Counted from the stretch's first letter, positions 21,925 to 33,754 are shown. The stretch: 64,000 bases of DNA from Ricinus communis (GCF_019578655.1 NC_063256.1:31978342-32042341); one strand, 5' to 3'. Program-made: numbers and translations. The notes: generated by a model not told the origin, from the sequence alone.

Positions 21925-22217
21925 CCCGTAATGAACATGCACATAAAGAGTTTGGAAAATTGGCCGTCCACCACGACTTCCGAGGCCACCACAAGCTGCA
22001 ACACTAGGCCGTGCCCTAGCCCGTGATGGACATGTACATAGCTTACACTCAAAATCGACCATCCACCGCGGCTTCCGAAGGCACCACGGGCGGTAACACC
22101 AGGCCGTGCTGACCATCATGGCCACGCCCTCGCCCGTGGTGAACTTGCACATGGAGGATGCTTTAGGGTTCAGCACGGCCATGCCCTCGCCCATGCTGAC
22201 CCTCGTGACTATAAAAG
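21925..22217 (+). promoter_or_regulatory. Internal GC-rich repeats ending in a TATA box
   Basis: Diverged units beginning CCCGTAATGAACATGCAC occur at about 21925, 22020, 22133 and 22190 and contain CACGGCC/GCCGTGC motifs like those in the element's own LTR (17340-17590). They end at a TATA box TATAAAAG (22210-22217), about 600 bp before the downstream ORF. This looks like an internal promoter for that ORF; the function is inference. Confidence 0.5.
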
Positions 22218-22821
22218 CAAGCCATTTTAAACCTCCTCCAATTTTTCCCTCTCTAAAGTTCTAAGGTGCTTTTCTTCTTCTTCTCAATTTTTCTTACCTG
22301 TCTCCGTAATTTCAAGTAATTTTTTTCGTCTTTTACTTTTATTTGGTTAAATTTGATTTTTTAATTATTTTTTATGTATTTTTTATTATTTAGAATATTT
22401 TGATATGCTATAAGAGTTGTCAATATTTATTGCTTTGATTTGTTTATTGTTTTATTTTATTTTATTTTTATTTACACTCCTTAAGTTTGATTTGGATTAT
22501 ATTTAGTTCAGATTAGTTGCTATATTTGTGTGATTTTGAATAATGACATGCTAAGTGTGGGTTCGATAGCAGTAAAGTTAATTTATGGTATTCTATTTTG
22601 ATAAATTAATAGCGTAAATTATCTTTATTTGGTGCGTAATAATGTGGGCTGGAATGCCATTGTGAATTGGTTTTCTACAGAAATTTGAGGCTTTAGTCTT
22701 AGTCTTAAGCCTAAAGTTTTATATTAATCAAATTATAGTCGTTGTGCTGCTAAATTTTCGGTATAATTTATGTTAATTAGATTTCTTGTTCAAATACTAA
22801 TGATTGACCGTATTAGGCAAT

Positions 22822-24395
22822 ATGAGGGACCGAGATCAATCCCGTCGAAAGCAATCGCAATGCGACGCTACTAGCAAGCGCTCGCGTGACGAGGGAACTT
22901 TTTCTTCCACATCACCTTCACCTTCACCAGTACCAGCACCAGCAACCCCACCACAACAGCAACTAGTCTGAGCATGAAGAACACAAGCTGTAAATCCACC
23001 CGCACCTGGTTGACATCCGTTATGGACATTTCAGAATGCTGATAACGAGAGCCGCTTCCAAGTCATAAGATTGAAGCAAGTAATGGTCGGACGATGCATC
23101 GACTTTGTATCCCTGGAGAGAGTGGGATTGGCTCAGGATGTTCGTGCACTGTTTGACACACTGCCTTATGCACGATTCTTCGACATCATTGAGCCTACGT
23201 ACCGCGACCTCACCATTGAATTCCTCAGCACCTTCTTCCTATAGCAACAGATAACAAACTGGCATTAGCCTGATGCAGTTTACTTTAGGCTTGGAGGAAG
23301 GGAGTTCTCAATGTTAGTTTCACAATTTGATATGCATTTGGGTTTATAGACTGAGCAGAAGACCTCAGGCGAGGAGTATCAGGGATGCATCTACATCAAC
23401 CCAATCTTGTACGACACCATGTGGGATTCATTAGTACTCAGGCTAGAATTGTACTACCCTAGCAAGTTTAAGGCGTCTAGCCTTCCGAATCATCTCCACT
23501 ATCTTCATACATTGTTAGCTTACACTATTATAAGCCGAGGAGATAGTTTTGGAGTGGTCATACAGACCGATGTATTCATTCTCTGGGCTATGCAACATCA
23601 TAAGAAGCTTGACATGGGATATTTGTTGGCTCGTCAAGTCCATTCCTTCATAGTCGACACCTAGAAGAAGATGCACTACTGTTTTGGCCCATATATGACT
23701 AGGTTAGCCAAGAGACTGGATGTACTAGATGACTGTCTGTCCGAGCTTTCTCAGATTGGTGACATGACACCATTAGGGATTAGACGGATGATCAACATGC
23801 AGATGATCACGACCACTCGTCACCCACATGGCATTGAGTACAGGCTCGTTAGTGCAATAGTCAAGAAGGCTAGAGAGATAACAGCTCGAGGAGCCTAAGA
23901 CCCTACGACTGAAATTCCAGATGTTAGGATTCCCAACCCAACCAGAGTATTTATGCCTACATTTAGAGCTTCCTCTTCTTATTCTCCAAGGACATCGAGT
24001 GCTCAGATTAGTGCTTTGGCTAACCGACTAGATCGACTTTGTGATTTACAGTAGCAACACTATACTGAGTTTGTGCAGCAGAGAAAGGAGTTTGGAAAAT
24101 TTCAAGATGAAAATAGGGCACAATTCTAGGGGTTAAATGATATGCTCCAGCAGCTTATGCATGGACTAGATAGGCAGGCCACCAGACGGACCTAATGGCA
24201 GAGTAGATACAAAAGATGGCGGAATCCGGAGCACAAAATTATCGATTCATCGATGATATGGAGTTTGATCTAGCAAGTTGCTTTATGGATCCTGTGCCAC
24301 CACCACTGCCCCCTTCTCCAGTGCCTTCCCCTACTCCTCACCCTCCAACTGATCCAGCTAGTGAGGATGTGCCTTCGGCAGACTACCAGCAATGA
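22822..24395 (+). pseudogene. ATHILA ORF-1-type downstream ORF, many stops
   Basis: One frame starting at ATG 22822 runs with in-frame stops (for example near 22969, 23242, 23347, 23662 and 23896) to about 24100, with a later frame change and a final TGA at 24393. Conserved-looking parts are FDTLPYARFFDIIEPTYRDL and FLSTFF, a VYFRLGGREFSMLV segment, the open piece 23407-23664 (HYLHTLLAYTIISRGDSFGVV) and 23671-23898. This pattern matches the protein of unknown function carried by Athila-type elements outside gag-pol, in the position sometimes called env-like. I see no signal peptide or clear membrane span. It ends with a proline-rich tail. Confidence 0.65.
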
Positions 24396-26140
24396 CAAAA
24401 AATTTGTGTTATATTTCTTTTCCTTTTCCTTTTTATTTTTATTTTCTTTATTTTTATTTTTATTTTATTTTATTTTATTTTATTTTATTTTCATTTCTTT
24501 TTGCATTTTCATTTTATTTATTGTCTTTCATTTTTCTTTCATCTTATGTTATTTTAGTGGAACACTTTACTTTGCCTTTATGCTATGTACATTTAATATG
24601 ATCTTCACTCTTCTTATGTGCTAGCTATGTTATATACCCGATTTTATTTTCCTAATACTGAGGGCAGTGTTATACTTAAGTGTGGGATGAGTATCTTTGG
24701 TTTTATTACCCCTTGATTTTTTAGGCAATGATAATGGACTATTCTCAGGATGTTAGGACCTAGGTTCTTCATGACATTTAAGCTTAGTTTATTCTTTTGT
24801 AATTAATGACTTAATTCACACACTAGTAATTGATTGTCCCTCTCGATTTTTGTTCTTGGAAAGCAATTTCACTATATTCAATATGTCATTTTGGCCGGGT
24901 TAAACTGGTGTTGCTTGAGTTCCTTGCAAATTTACAACCTTCATCTTTGAACTTTGATTATGCCAATCTCTTATACAATTTATGTGATGATTCAATTGAT
25001 AAGTCTGGGAACCAATTGTAAATTTTAGCCACTTCAAACGTGAGTTGTTGTAACAAAATTTGAGCATCCATTGCAAATTGTGCTCATGGTTTTTCTTGTT
25101 TGAGTGTGCGTTGTACTTAATGTTGTTTCTAGAACTTGTCTGTAATACTTGTTGAGGTTACATGAACTTTTGAATACCATTAGATGATTTGGACTACTTA
25201 GGATTCACCACATCTGGCCAAAAGCCTACCCTTTGTTTCCATTAGTCAGCCAGTTTTGAGCCTTAACCTTTTCTTCATGATTTGCACCTATAAACTACAC
25301 ATACACCATTCTATACATTTATCTTTTCTTTCACCCTGTATACTGAATAATTATGTGTTTTGTTTCTTCTTTTATGGAATCATAATGCCTAATTTTGTTA
25401 TAAATTCACTTAGTCTTTTTAATCATTCTTTGATTCTCCCTTCAATCCAAATTGGATAATTGTTCTCGTTGTTTATGTCACTAATCGTGCAGCCTTTGTG
25501 TAAGCTGTTGTGGAATATATATATATGCTAAAAGAAAGAACAAGAAAAAGAAAAAAATTTCTAACTTATTTCTTAACTCTTTTGGATTTAATTCTTGTGA
25601 GCATCCTTTACTTCAAATAAGGCTTAGTGAGTATTTTTTATGTTTTGGCATTCAGCTCCTGAACCATTTCTAAATAATTACATGATTTTTCAGTATACTT
25701 TACACTTCTATCCAAATATTCTTACCTTTACCTTAGCCATATTCAACCCTTGTAAAGACCCTTTGATTTTGGTATTCATTTATTCGCAGTAGCGAAGATG
25801 AGATTTATGAGCAAGCTTGTGGTAAATAGGTTTTGTGCAGCTATATTGAGGGAATTTTCTTGTTTACCTATAAACACTATGAGTGATTTGAGAGATTCCT
25901 GTAAGGTAATGGTTCCTGGTCTTTAATGTTGAGTTGTTATATAAGTTATACTTCGAGATGGTATTACTATAGTTCTTCTTTGAAGGTGTATGATTTATTT
26001 AGCTACTCGAGTTTCATTCTTTATATGTTGAATAAGGTTAAGTTGTGAACTTTAGCATGGATTTGAGGGGTGATTGTTGCTTGTATATGTATTGAGTTAT
26101 TGATTGCTTGAGGATAAGCAAAAGCTTAAGTGTGGAGTGA
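24396..26140 (+). other. 3' untranslated region of the Athila-like element, with polypurine tract
   Basis: No gene is seen. A (TTTTA)n run lies at about 24426-24498, and the T-rich frame 24361-24624 is an artefact of it. The stretch GAGGATAAGCAAAAGCTTAAG followed by TGTGGAG (about 26110-26136) is the usual sequence before an Athila/Tat 3' LTR and includes the likely polypurine tract. The remaining sequence is AT-rich and non-coding. Confidence 0.6.
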
Positions 26141-27622
26141 TTTGATATGCATTGTTTGATACATGTTTATATGCCCAATTACCTCCATTTTTTTGTATAG
26201 TTATCTTGTTTTATGCTAGAATCACCTGTGTTTTGGTTCCTTTCATGTTTCAGGTGATTATCGATGGACATTACCAGTAGTCGAGGGAAATACGTGCAAA
26301 TACAGACGAGAATCCTTCAAAATTGAGCAAGGGCTACCAATTCAAGGTTGAGCACGACCTGGACTCTCGTCGTGCTGAACCATCAACACTTGACCCTCAA
26401 GAGTGTCATTTTAGCATGATTTTCAAGGCCATCACAGCCTCTATCACGGCCTGTGGTGGCTCAGCACCGGCGAGGGCATGACCAGGAAGAAGACTTTATT
26501 TGCGGGACTAGGAAGTTCAGCACGGCCTGGACTTCACCCATGTTGACCAGTACGGACTTGACCATGGCTGTGTTGGGACAATTATATAGGCAAATTTGAA
26601 TTGTTTGGCTAGGGTTCGATTTTCTGACTTGATTTTTGACATACATGCACGAGCCACCCTTTTTCAGACTTCGATATTCGACTTTGAGAGACTATTTCAC
26701 CTATTGAAGGAAGGATTCCATTGGTTTAAACATTACATTGAAGATCAAGAGTGGATGTGGAGGCATTCAAGAGGCAATTTAGGGTTCATCATTCAGATTT
26801 GAGGATTTAGGCTTTTCAACCGACTTGTAGAAGAAGGGTGTACATGCTTTCAGATTGCTTTTCTGTATTTGTTCCTTACTTTGTGTTGCTTATTAGCATG
26901 AGTAGCTAGAATTGTTGAACCCATTGGGGTTCCTATGTTGTTGGATAGCATTTAATGTTTATGAGGTTTTAATTATCAATGCTTATTTCTTCTTGCTTTC
27001 ATTATTAATGAGAAATCACATTATTCATGAGACCTTGTGAGTTGTGGTATTTAGATTGCTTTATGTGACTGAGAAGTTCATTTAGCAATTGGGAATTTGA
27101 ATAGCAAGAACTGGTTAATGATCACTTAGAGATAAGGGTAATTGACTAGCTGGATTAAGAATTAACAACTCTTAATAGTGGTGAATTTAATCTTAAGGCT
27201 AACCTAAAATCAATCGTTAGGAAGACATTCCATTGTTTAGGTTCTTAGGTTTAAGGATTCGATGTTCTTGAGAGGAAAATCGAATTCAATTTAGAATCCG
27301 CTCACGGGTAATCGCAATTGGTAATCAATATAATCTCTACCTTCACTAAAATCCAACTAGCATAGGTCCTCTTAGATTTGCTTTTTCCTTTGATTGTTTC
27401 ACGAAATCCTTTCAGACTGTTTGAAACTTAGTTAATCACTTTGCTTGCATCTAATCATAGAATAATAACTTCATCAATTTTGTTAAGGTTAGATATCATA
27501 ATACGCTACAGTAGTTCTAGGATCACCCTTTCCCGAGAATACGACCTTAATACTCGCTGTTAATGCTAGTCTGTATCGATAGGTTCACTGCCTTAGATTG
27601 TAGCTACATAAATAGCCTATCA
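26141..27622 (+). repeat. Right LTR of the Athila-like element (1482 bp)
   Basis: Starts TGATATGCATTG and ends CCTATCA, matching the left LTR along its whole length with scattered substitutions and short indels. It is followed directly by the ATAAG duplication. Confidence 0.9.
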
Positions 27623-27627
27623 ATAAG
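27623..27627. repeat. Target site duplication ATAAG (right)
   Basis: Exact copy of 17143-17147, right after the final CA of the right LTR. Confidence 0.9.
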
Positions 27628-28943
27628 TAAGTTTAGAACACCTATTATTTTTAATTTATAGATGAACCACAATAAACCTCCATAAATCAAGTAAAAACTC
27701 AACTTTCATTAAAAGAAAGTTTTTTAATGACACTTAAAATAGAAATACATCATAAATCAATAGAGAAAAAAATTAAAGGATCTCCAGTTACAAAAAGATA
27801 TACAATCATTTAAAGCTATTCTAGAAAAATAAGTATGAGCTAAAATTCCTAGTGCTTTTTGGGAAAAAAAAGACACTTAGTAGAGCTCCTATGTGAAGCT
27901 AACTTTAATGAAAGAATGATTCCCACTAAAGTAAAACCTGTTTAAATGAAAAGAAAAAAAAAGAATTATTGAAACATTGCAGAAAACAAATATCAGATTT
28001 GGAAAGTAAAAAAATTTATAAGGGAAAGTTATTTTCCTTGGAGTTGCTATGCTTTTTATGTACATAAAAATGCAGAAATAGAAAGAGGAGTCCTCAAACT
28101 TGTTATAAATTATAAACCATTAAATAAAGCTTTAAGATGGGTTAGATATCCTATTCCTAATTAGAAAGACTTTATAGGCCGATTATATAATGCATCAAAT
28201 ATTTTCTAAGTTTGATATGAAGTTTGGATATTGATTAATATACATAGATGAGAATGATAAATATAAAACTACTTTTAATGTCTCGTTTGGATATTATAAA
28301 TAGAATGTGATATCTTTTGGATTGAAGAATGTACCATTTGAATTTCAATATATTATTAATGGTATATTTAATCCTTATAGTGATTTTATAATTGTCTATA
28401 TTGATGATGTACTAATATATTTATCTTCTATAGAACAATATTGAAACATTTGAATATATTTAGAAAAAATTATCATTAAAGCAGGATTAGTAGTTTCTGC
28501 AGAGAATGAAACTATTTGCCAATAAAGTTAGATTTCTTGGTTATAATATATATAAAGGCACAATAGTACCAATAGGATTATTGATAAAAAAATAATTACA
28601 AATATTTTTAGGAAGTTTAAATTATTTATTAAATTTTCATAAGAATGTAGCAAATGATTGTAAACCTCTATACGATAGGTTAAAGAACAACCCTCTGGAA
28701 TGGACGGAAAATCATACTCAGGTTGTACAAATTATAAAAAGGAAACTTAAAGAAATACTATGTGCACATATAACAAATTCTTCTACATATAAAATAGTTG
28801 AGATAAATGCCTCTAAATTAGGTTATGGTGGTATTTAAAAAAATAGAATAGTTAGTTAGATACACATCTAGAATATAGAATGATACTCATAAAAATATTA
28901 TACTGTATATATATAAAAAAAAATCTTAGCTATAGTTTTATCA
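27628..28943 (+). pseudogene. EPRV-2 reverse transcriptase remains
   Basis: Reading resumes after the Athila-like element. At about 28070-28160 it encodes VINYKPLNKALRWVRYPIPN, the same block as EPRV-1 RT, followed after frame changes by the YIDD box at 28397-28408 and connection-domain pieces. The start of RNase H (near 28800) and the segment before the copia insertion follow. Many stops and indels are present. It is interrupted at 28943/28944 by the copia element, and RNase H continues at 33755. Confidence 0.7.
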
Positions 28944-28948
28944 ATAAT
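28944..28948. repeat. Target site duplication ATAAT (left)
   Basis: ATAAT directly precedes the TGTGAGTAATG end of the copia element and is repeated at 33750-33754. Confidence 0.85.
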
Positions 28949-29159
28949 TGTGAGTAATGAAACCCTAATAATTGATTAATTTCCGTCGCTTTTCTCTATT
29001 CCTTCAACCTGAATATATACAGAAGTTTGTTACAAGGATAACTTCTAACTACTTACGTAACAAGCAACCTTATCAAAAATACAATTAGAATAACATCTAA
29101 CTACTACAGCTTATACATACTTATCTCTATACTAACAAATTAACTAAATATAGTTAACA
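28949..29159 (-). repeat. 3' LTR of the copia element (211 bp)
   Basis: Plus strand runs from TGTGAGTAATG to AGTTAACA. It is identical to 33539-33749 except for one base (CCTTCAACC here, CATTCAACC there). Confidence 0.92.
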
Positions 29160-29168
29160 CTCCCCCTC
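29160..29168 (-). promoter_or_regulatory. Polypurine tract of the copia element
   Basis: The minus strand reads GAGGGGGAG immediately before the 3' LTR, the usual position for the plus-strand primer. Confidence 0.8.
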
Positions 29169-30056
29169 AAGTCGGCAAGTAACAATCTGTCATGCCCAAC
29201 TTGTTAATGGCATCAAAAAACTCCTTCTTCGACACAGCTTTTGTAAGAACGTCAGCTAACTGATCCTTAGACTTCACGAACGGAAATGAAAGTACTTTCT
29301 CGTCTAGCTTCTCCTTTATGAAATGTCTGTCCACTTCGATATGTTTCGTACGATCATGCTGTACAGGATTCTGAGCAATCTCTATTGCTGCCTTATTATC
29401 ACAGAATAATTTTACTGGTTTTTCAAACACCATACCCAATTCATTCAATACACGCATAATCCTTAACAACTCACGCCATGAGCCATTCCTCTAAATTCTG
29501 CCTCAGCACTTGATCTTGCAACTACCTTCTGTTTCTTGCTTTTCCATGTCACCAAATTCCCACCAACAAAGGTAAAATAGCCTGAAGTCGACCTCCTGGT
29601 TGTAATATCACCTGCCCAATCAGCGTCTATATACCCTTCAACCTTCAAATTATCGCTTTTTGAGAAAAATAGTCCCTTCCCAGGAGATCCCTTCAAGTAC
29701 TTTAAGACTCGAAATGCAGCATTCATATGTTTATTACTAGGATTATGCATAAATCTACTAAGAACACTAATTGCATAGGCAATGTCAGGTCTGGTATGCG
29801 ATAGGTAAATTAATTTGCCTACTAACCTTTGATACTTCCCAATATCCGCAGCAATTTGATTAGAAAAAATCCCTAACCTATGGTTCATCTCAATGGGAGT
29901 ATCATAGGGTTTACATCCCAGCATACCCGTATCTTCAAGCAGATCAAGCACATACTTACGCTGCGACAAAGATATGCCATCACTCGACCTTATCACTTCA
30001 ATGCCCAAAAAATACCTCAGCTCTCCCAAGTCTTTTAATTCGAACTCGGAAGCCAA
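29167..30056 (-). pseudogene. Copia RT C-terminal part and RNase H
   Basis: The frame 30056-29463 encodes the end of RT (ELRYFLGIEVIRSSDGISLSQ, then LIYLSHTRPDIAYAISVLS) and the start of RNase H (YIDADWAGD, ARSSAEAEFRGMA). A one-base shift at about 29465 moves the reading to 29469-29167, which holds the rest of RNase H (LFCDNKAAIEIAQNPVQHDR, KSKDQLADVLTK) to its natural stop just before the polypurine tract. RNase H removes the RNA strand during cDNA synthesis. The residues look well kept apart from the frameshift. Confidence 0.85.
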
Positions 30057-30860
30057 GTTTTCCTTCAGATTCTCTATCTCTGCATTATCATTACCGCTAC
30101 AACCATGTCATCCACATAAACTATTAGTGTCAGAATCATATCTATTTCTTCTCACAAACAAAGTGTGATCAGATTCACTTTGTTTGTACCCAAATTTCTT
30201 CATAGCAACAGTTAACTTACCAAACCAAGCTCTCGGTGATGGTTTTAACCCATACAAGGACTTCCTCAACCTACATACTTTGTCTACATTTGATCCTAGT
30301 AACTTAATACCATGTGGTACATCCATATATACTTCTTCCTCCAAATCACCATGTAAAAAAGTATTTTTTACATCAAATTGTCTTAATGCCCATCCTTTAG
30401 TTGCTACAATAGAAATCGATTGAATTGTACCAAGTTTCGCCAGTGCAAACGTTTCCGGTAGTCAATTCCATACTTCCGAGTAAATCCTTTCGCCACCGCC
30501 TCGCTTTCACTGTCTAGACTCCCATCCGCCTTAAGCTTCACTGTATAGATCCATTTACAGCCAATCGTATTCTTCCCCTCTGGTAATTTCACAAACTCCC
30601 ATGTTGCATTCTTCTCTAGGGCTTTCACCTCTTCCTCCATCGCCTCTTTCCATTTCAAGTCTTGCATTGCCTCCTGCACACTATTAGGAATCGCAATCCT
30701 GGATAATTCACTAGTGCTAAGTGCATAATAATCTGATAAATGGTTATGCGAAACATAATTACAAATAGGATACTTAACATTAGACTTAAGATTCGGTTCA
30801 TATTATTTTCGAGCAATACCCTTATTCGATCTTTGTGGATATCTTGAAATAGAATCATTT
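30057..30860 (-). pseudogene. Copia reverse transcriptase N-terminal part, frameshifts around YVDD
   Basis: The piece 30679-30404 encodes WKEAMEEEVKALEKNATWEF and GCKWIYTVKLKADGSL, typical of the start of copia RT. The frame then changes, and 30344-30108 holds LYGLKPSPRAWFGKL (usually KQSPRAWF). The catalytic YVDD lies at about 30118-30106 in another frame, with a frame change on each side, so normal translation would miss it. A stop lies upstream near 30806. No active enzyme could be made without frame corrections. Confidence 0.8.
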
Positions 30861-31007
30861 AAGTTAATGTCTCCATCCCGAAGAGAAGAGGAAGTATCAA
30901 GATTTTCAAAAATAGTAGGAAGAGAACTGACCTGAGGTTCAGTTTCCTCTGGAAATGGTGTTAAAATAGGCGAACTCAAATGCCCTTGTTCCTGTTTGAC
31001 TCCTTCT

Positions 31008-32454
31008 CTAAGTGTCACCACAATTTTGATTACTTCTCCTATCTGTATCCACAATCATTTGTCTCTCCACTTCTTCACTGTCAGCCTTATCACAACTATC
31101 AAATTTTACAAATTCTGAAACATCTGAAACACTTCTCTCACTCACACTCTCCCCCTGGTGAATAGAATTCTGCGAGTAAAAGAAATCAGACTCTCTAAAT
31201 GTAACATCCAAACTGACATACATTTTTTTTCGATTAGGTTCATAACATCTGTAACCCTTTTGAGAATCAGAATACCCTACAAACACACACTTAACAGCTC
31301 GGGGTTCTAATTTATTCTGAAGTGGTTTTGGGACATGAGTAAAAACAGTGCAACTGAATATACGGGGTTCCATATTTGATTCATGAGGAATTCTAAAGAA
31401 CATATGTAGCTTGGCCTGGGGAGTTTGAAAATTTAAGACACTCAACAGGGTTCGATTTATCAAATACACTGTCGATTTTACTGCTTCTCCCCAAAACAAC
31501 CTAGGCATGTTTGCTCCAAATAAAGATGCCCTAACTACTTCTAAAATTTGTCTATTCTTACGTTCCGCTAATCCATTTTGTTGAGGGGTATAAGTACATG
31601 AGGTATTATGTCGAATACCATTCTTAGTTAAAAAAATTACTTAAATGACTATCCATAAATTCCTTTGCATTATCGGTTTGCCAGACTAAAACCGATGTAC
31701 GATATTGATTTCTAATAAAATTCCAAAAATCACAAAAAGCTTTACTTACCTCACTTTTGTTCCAAAGTAAGGTTATCCAAGTCATACGAGTACATTCGTC
31801 TATAAAAGTTACGAAATATCTAGCACCTGATAATGGAGGAATTTTTGCAGGACCCCAAACATTAGAATGTATAACAGCAAATGGTTCAGTACTTTTATTA
31901 AAACTAGGCAAATAAGTAGCACAATGGCTTTTAGCAAGTTCACAGACATCACAATTAAACACGGAATCATCCAAATTAACAAACAATTCAGGTTTTAATT
32001 TTTTCAAATAACTAAATGACAAATGTCCAAGGCGTCGATGCCATAGCCAAATTCTTTCCATTGCATTACTTAAGCTTTCAGTCATGTAAACCTCACTTAT
32101 TTTCTTCCCTCCTGTCTCGGTCAAGTCTAGATAATAAAGTTTGCCTCGTTTAACACCATAACCAAGAGTCTCCTGAATCAGGATGTCCTGAAAAACACAA
32201 TATGAAGGCCAGAAAGTTATAGTACAGTTAAGAGACGAGGTTATTTGTCCAACCGAGAGTAAGTTACAAGACAGTGTAGGAACAATCAATACATATTTTA
32301 AATTTAGATTTTTTGAAAGAATAATGGATCCTTCTCCACTAACAATACATTCGGATTCATTTGCTGTTGACACGGTAGAATGAGAGGATGGAATGAAAGA
32401 ATGAATTCGATCAGAATTGCATACCATATGATCAGATGCACCTGTGTCTATTAT
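31008..32454 (-). pseudogene. Copia protease and integrase, defective
   Basis: After a TAG at 32455-32457, which fits a mutated tryptophan codon, the frame begins IIDTGASDHM with the protease DTGA site, then the HHCC zinc-binding region (LWHRRLGHLSFSYL, CDVCELAK) and the integrase core. The first core aspartate is asparagine (HSNVWGP instead of HSDVWGP); the second (QTDNAKEF) is kept. At about 31624 a slip in a T7 run changes frame; the third catalytic residue lies there (QQNGLAERKN). Then 31508-31008 encodes the integrase C-terminal part (LFWGEAVKSTVYLINR). Another shift lies near 31040. Confidence 0.85.
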
Positions 32455-33465
32455 CTAAGTATTCGATCTTAATAGAGTAGATGGAGTATTCTTACCAATA
32501 CTTCCTGCTAGTGCAACGTGAGCAGTAGGATTTTCACCATCTCTGGATTCTCCTCCATTTGTATGAGTTGTAACCGTCTTTGCAACAGCCTTCTTCCTAG
32601 GTTTCTTTGTAAAGTCCCACCAATCTGGATACCCAATGATCTCATAACAATGTTGTTTAGTATGACCAGTCTCTCTATAATGTTCACACAGCAAGTTACT
32701 ATTTTTTCCAGCTCCATTTTTCCTATTTTTTCCATAATTCTGTCGAACCTGAAATACAGTAGGCTCCATAGTTGCATTTGTTCCTCACATTGTCTTACGT
32801 TGTTGATCTTCTCTTCGAACATAAGCATATGTTTGTTCTAAATCAAGTTTAGGGTCTTTGCGCAGAATCTCACCTCGGACTTGATCAAAGTCTGAATCAA
32901 GCCCACTGAGGAAAATATGCACGCGTAGCCTTGCCATGGCAGAATGCAACGCTACTACTCCATCCACTGTACCTTCATGTGACTGAGTACGATGATCTAT
33001 CTCTTGGAAGATTTCCATCAACTCAGAGTAATACGTAGGCAATGGTCTGCCCTCTTGTTTGATTGCGAAAGACTTCTGATTCAATTCGAATAACCTCGTT
33101 TCATCAGTTCCATCGTAAAATGTTTTTGTTGCTGCCTCCCAAACATCTTTGGCAGTAGGAAGTCTGATGAAACGTTGCATCAGTGAAGGTATTATCGAAT
33201 CAATCAGCCAGCTCTTTACCTTTTGATTCTCATTTATCCAGGTAGAGTATCTCGTATCTATAGTTAAAGGCTTCGCTTCCGATACAGTTAAATACCCAGT
33301 TTTATTTCGTGCTCCAATACGCATCTCCATGAGCTGTGACCATAGAGAATAATTTGATTCGTCCAGTATAACACTGGTAGGGAATGATACATTATCTTGT
33401 TGAATGATAATTTGATTTGAAGACGGATTCGTGATTTGAGTATGAGGTGGATCTTCTGTACTCAT
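32455..33465 (-). pseudogene. Copia gag with zinc-knuckle region, one nonsense codon
   Basis: The frame 33465-32785 starts MSTEDPPHTQITNPSSNQI and has the gag N-terminal block SVILDESNYSLWSQLMEMR, then the capsid-like helical region to residue 226. A TGA at 32785-32787 (fits CGA mutated by C-to-T) stops it. The same frame continues at 32784-32458 with a zinc-finger-like CEHYRETGHTKQHC, which has C-X2 spacing changed (normally CX2CX4HX4C; here the second cysteine is tyrosine or lost). Gag packages the RNA. The start is taken at 33465 because it follows the primer site by about 60 bp. Confidence 0.85.
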
Positions 33466-33526
33466 AATTCTGTTTAGGGATTCAGTTTTGATTTGAAAAA
33501 ATTTATTTTCAGTATGGTGAGCAGTT

Positions 33527-33538
33527 GCTCTGATACCA
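33527..33538 (-). promoter_or_regulatory. Primer-binding site (tRNA-Met) of the copia element
   Basis: The minus strand reads TGGTATCAGAGC, directly joined to the 5' LTR with no gap. Confidence 0.9.
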
Positions 33539-33749
33539 TGTGAGTAATGAAACCCTAATAATTGATTAATTTCCGTCGCTTTTCTCTATTCATTCAACCT
33601 GAATATATACAGAAGTTTGTTACAAGGATAACTTCTAACTACTTACGTAACAAGCAACCTTATCAAAAATACAATTAGAATAACATCTAACTACTACAGC
33701 TTATACATACTTATCTCTATACTAACAAATTAACTAAATATAGTTAACA
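33539..33749 (-). repeat. 5' LTR of the copia element (211 bp)
   Basis: Same sequence as 28949-29159 with one difference; flanked outside by the ATAAT duplication. Confidence 0.92.
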
Positions 33750-33754
33750 ATAAT
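33750..33754. repeat. Target site duplication ATAAT (right)
   Basis: Exact copy of 28944-28948. Confidence 0.85.

Larger units (their letters stand above)
17148..27622 (+). mobile_element. Athila-like Ty3/gypsy element, complete ends, no RT or integrase
   Basis: This 10.5-kb element has two LTRs of about 1.5 kb with TG...CA ends, a 5-bp target duplication, a tRNA-Asp-type primer site, gag, an aspartic protease and a downstream ORF of the ATHILA ORF-1 type. The stretch between the protease linker (ends 21544) and the downstream ORF (starts 22822) is under 1.3 kb and holds a repeat block and AT-rich leader. RT, RNase H and integrase, which need well over 2 kb, are therefore absent. Its movement would depend on enzymes from another element. 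It sits in the protease-RT part of EPRV-2. Confidence 0.9.
28949..33749 (-). mobile_element. Ty1/copia retrotransposon, young but defective
   Basis: This 4.8-kb element on the minus strand has 211-bp LTRs, a tRNA-Met primer site touching its 5' LTR (33538-33527), gag, zinc knuckle, protease, integrase, RT and RNase H in copia order, and a polypurine tract at 29168-29160. Short LTRs and total length suggest the Ale-like group; this is tentative. The two LTRs differ at one base, yet the pol frame carries at least two nonsense changes and several frameshifts. It lies in the RNase H part of EPRV-2. Confidence 0.92.

Noticed and set aside
24361..24624. Hydrophobic open frame, possible membrane protein
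   Set aside because: It is translation of the (TTTTA)n run in the 3' region of the Athila-like element.
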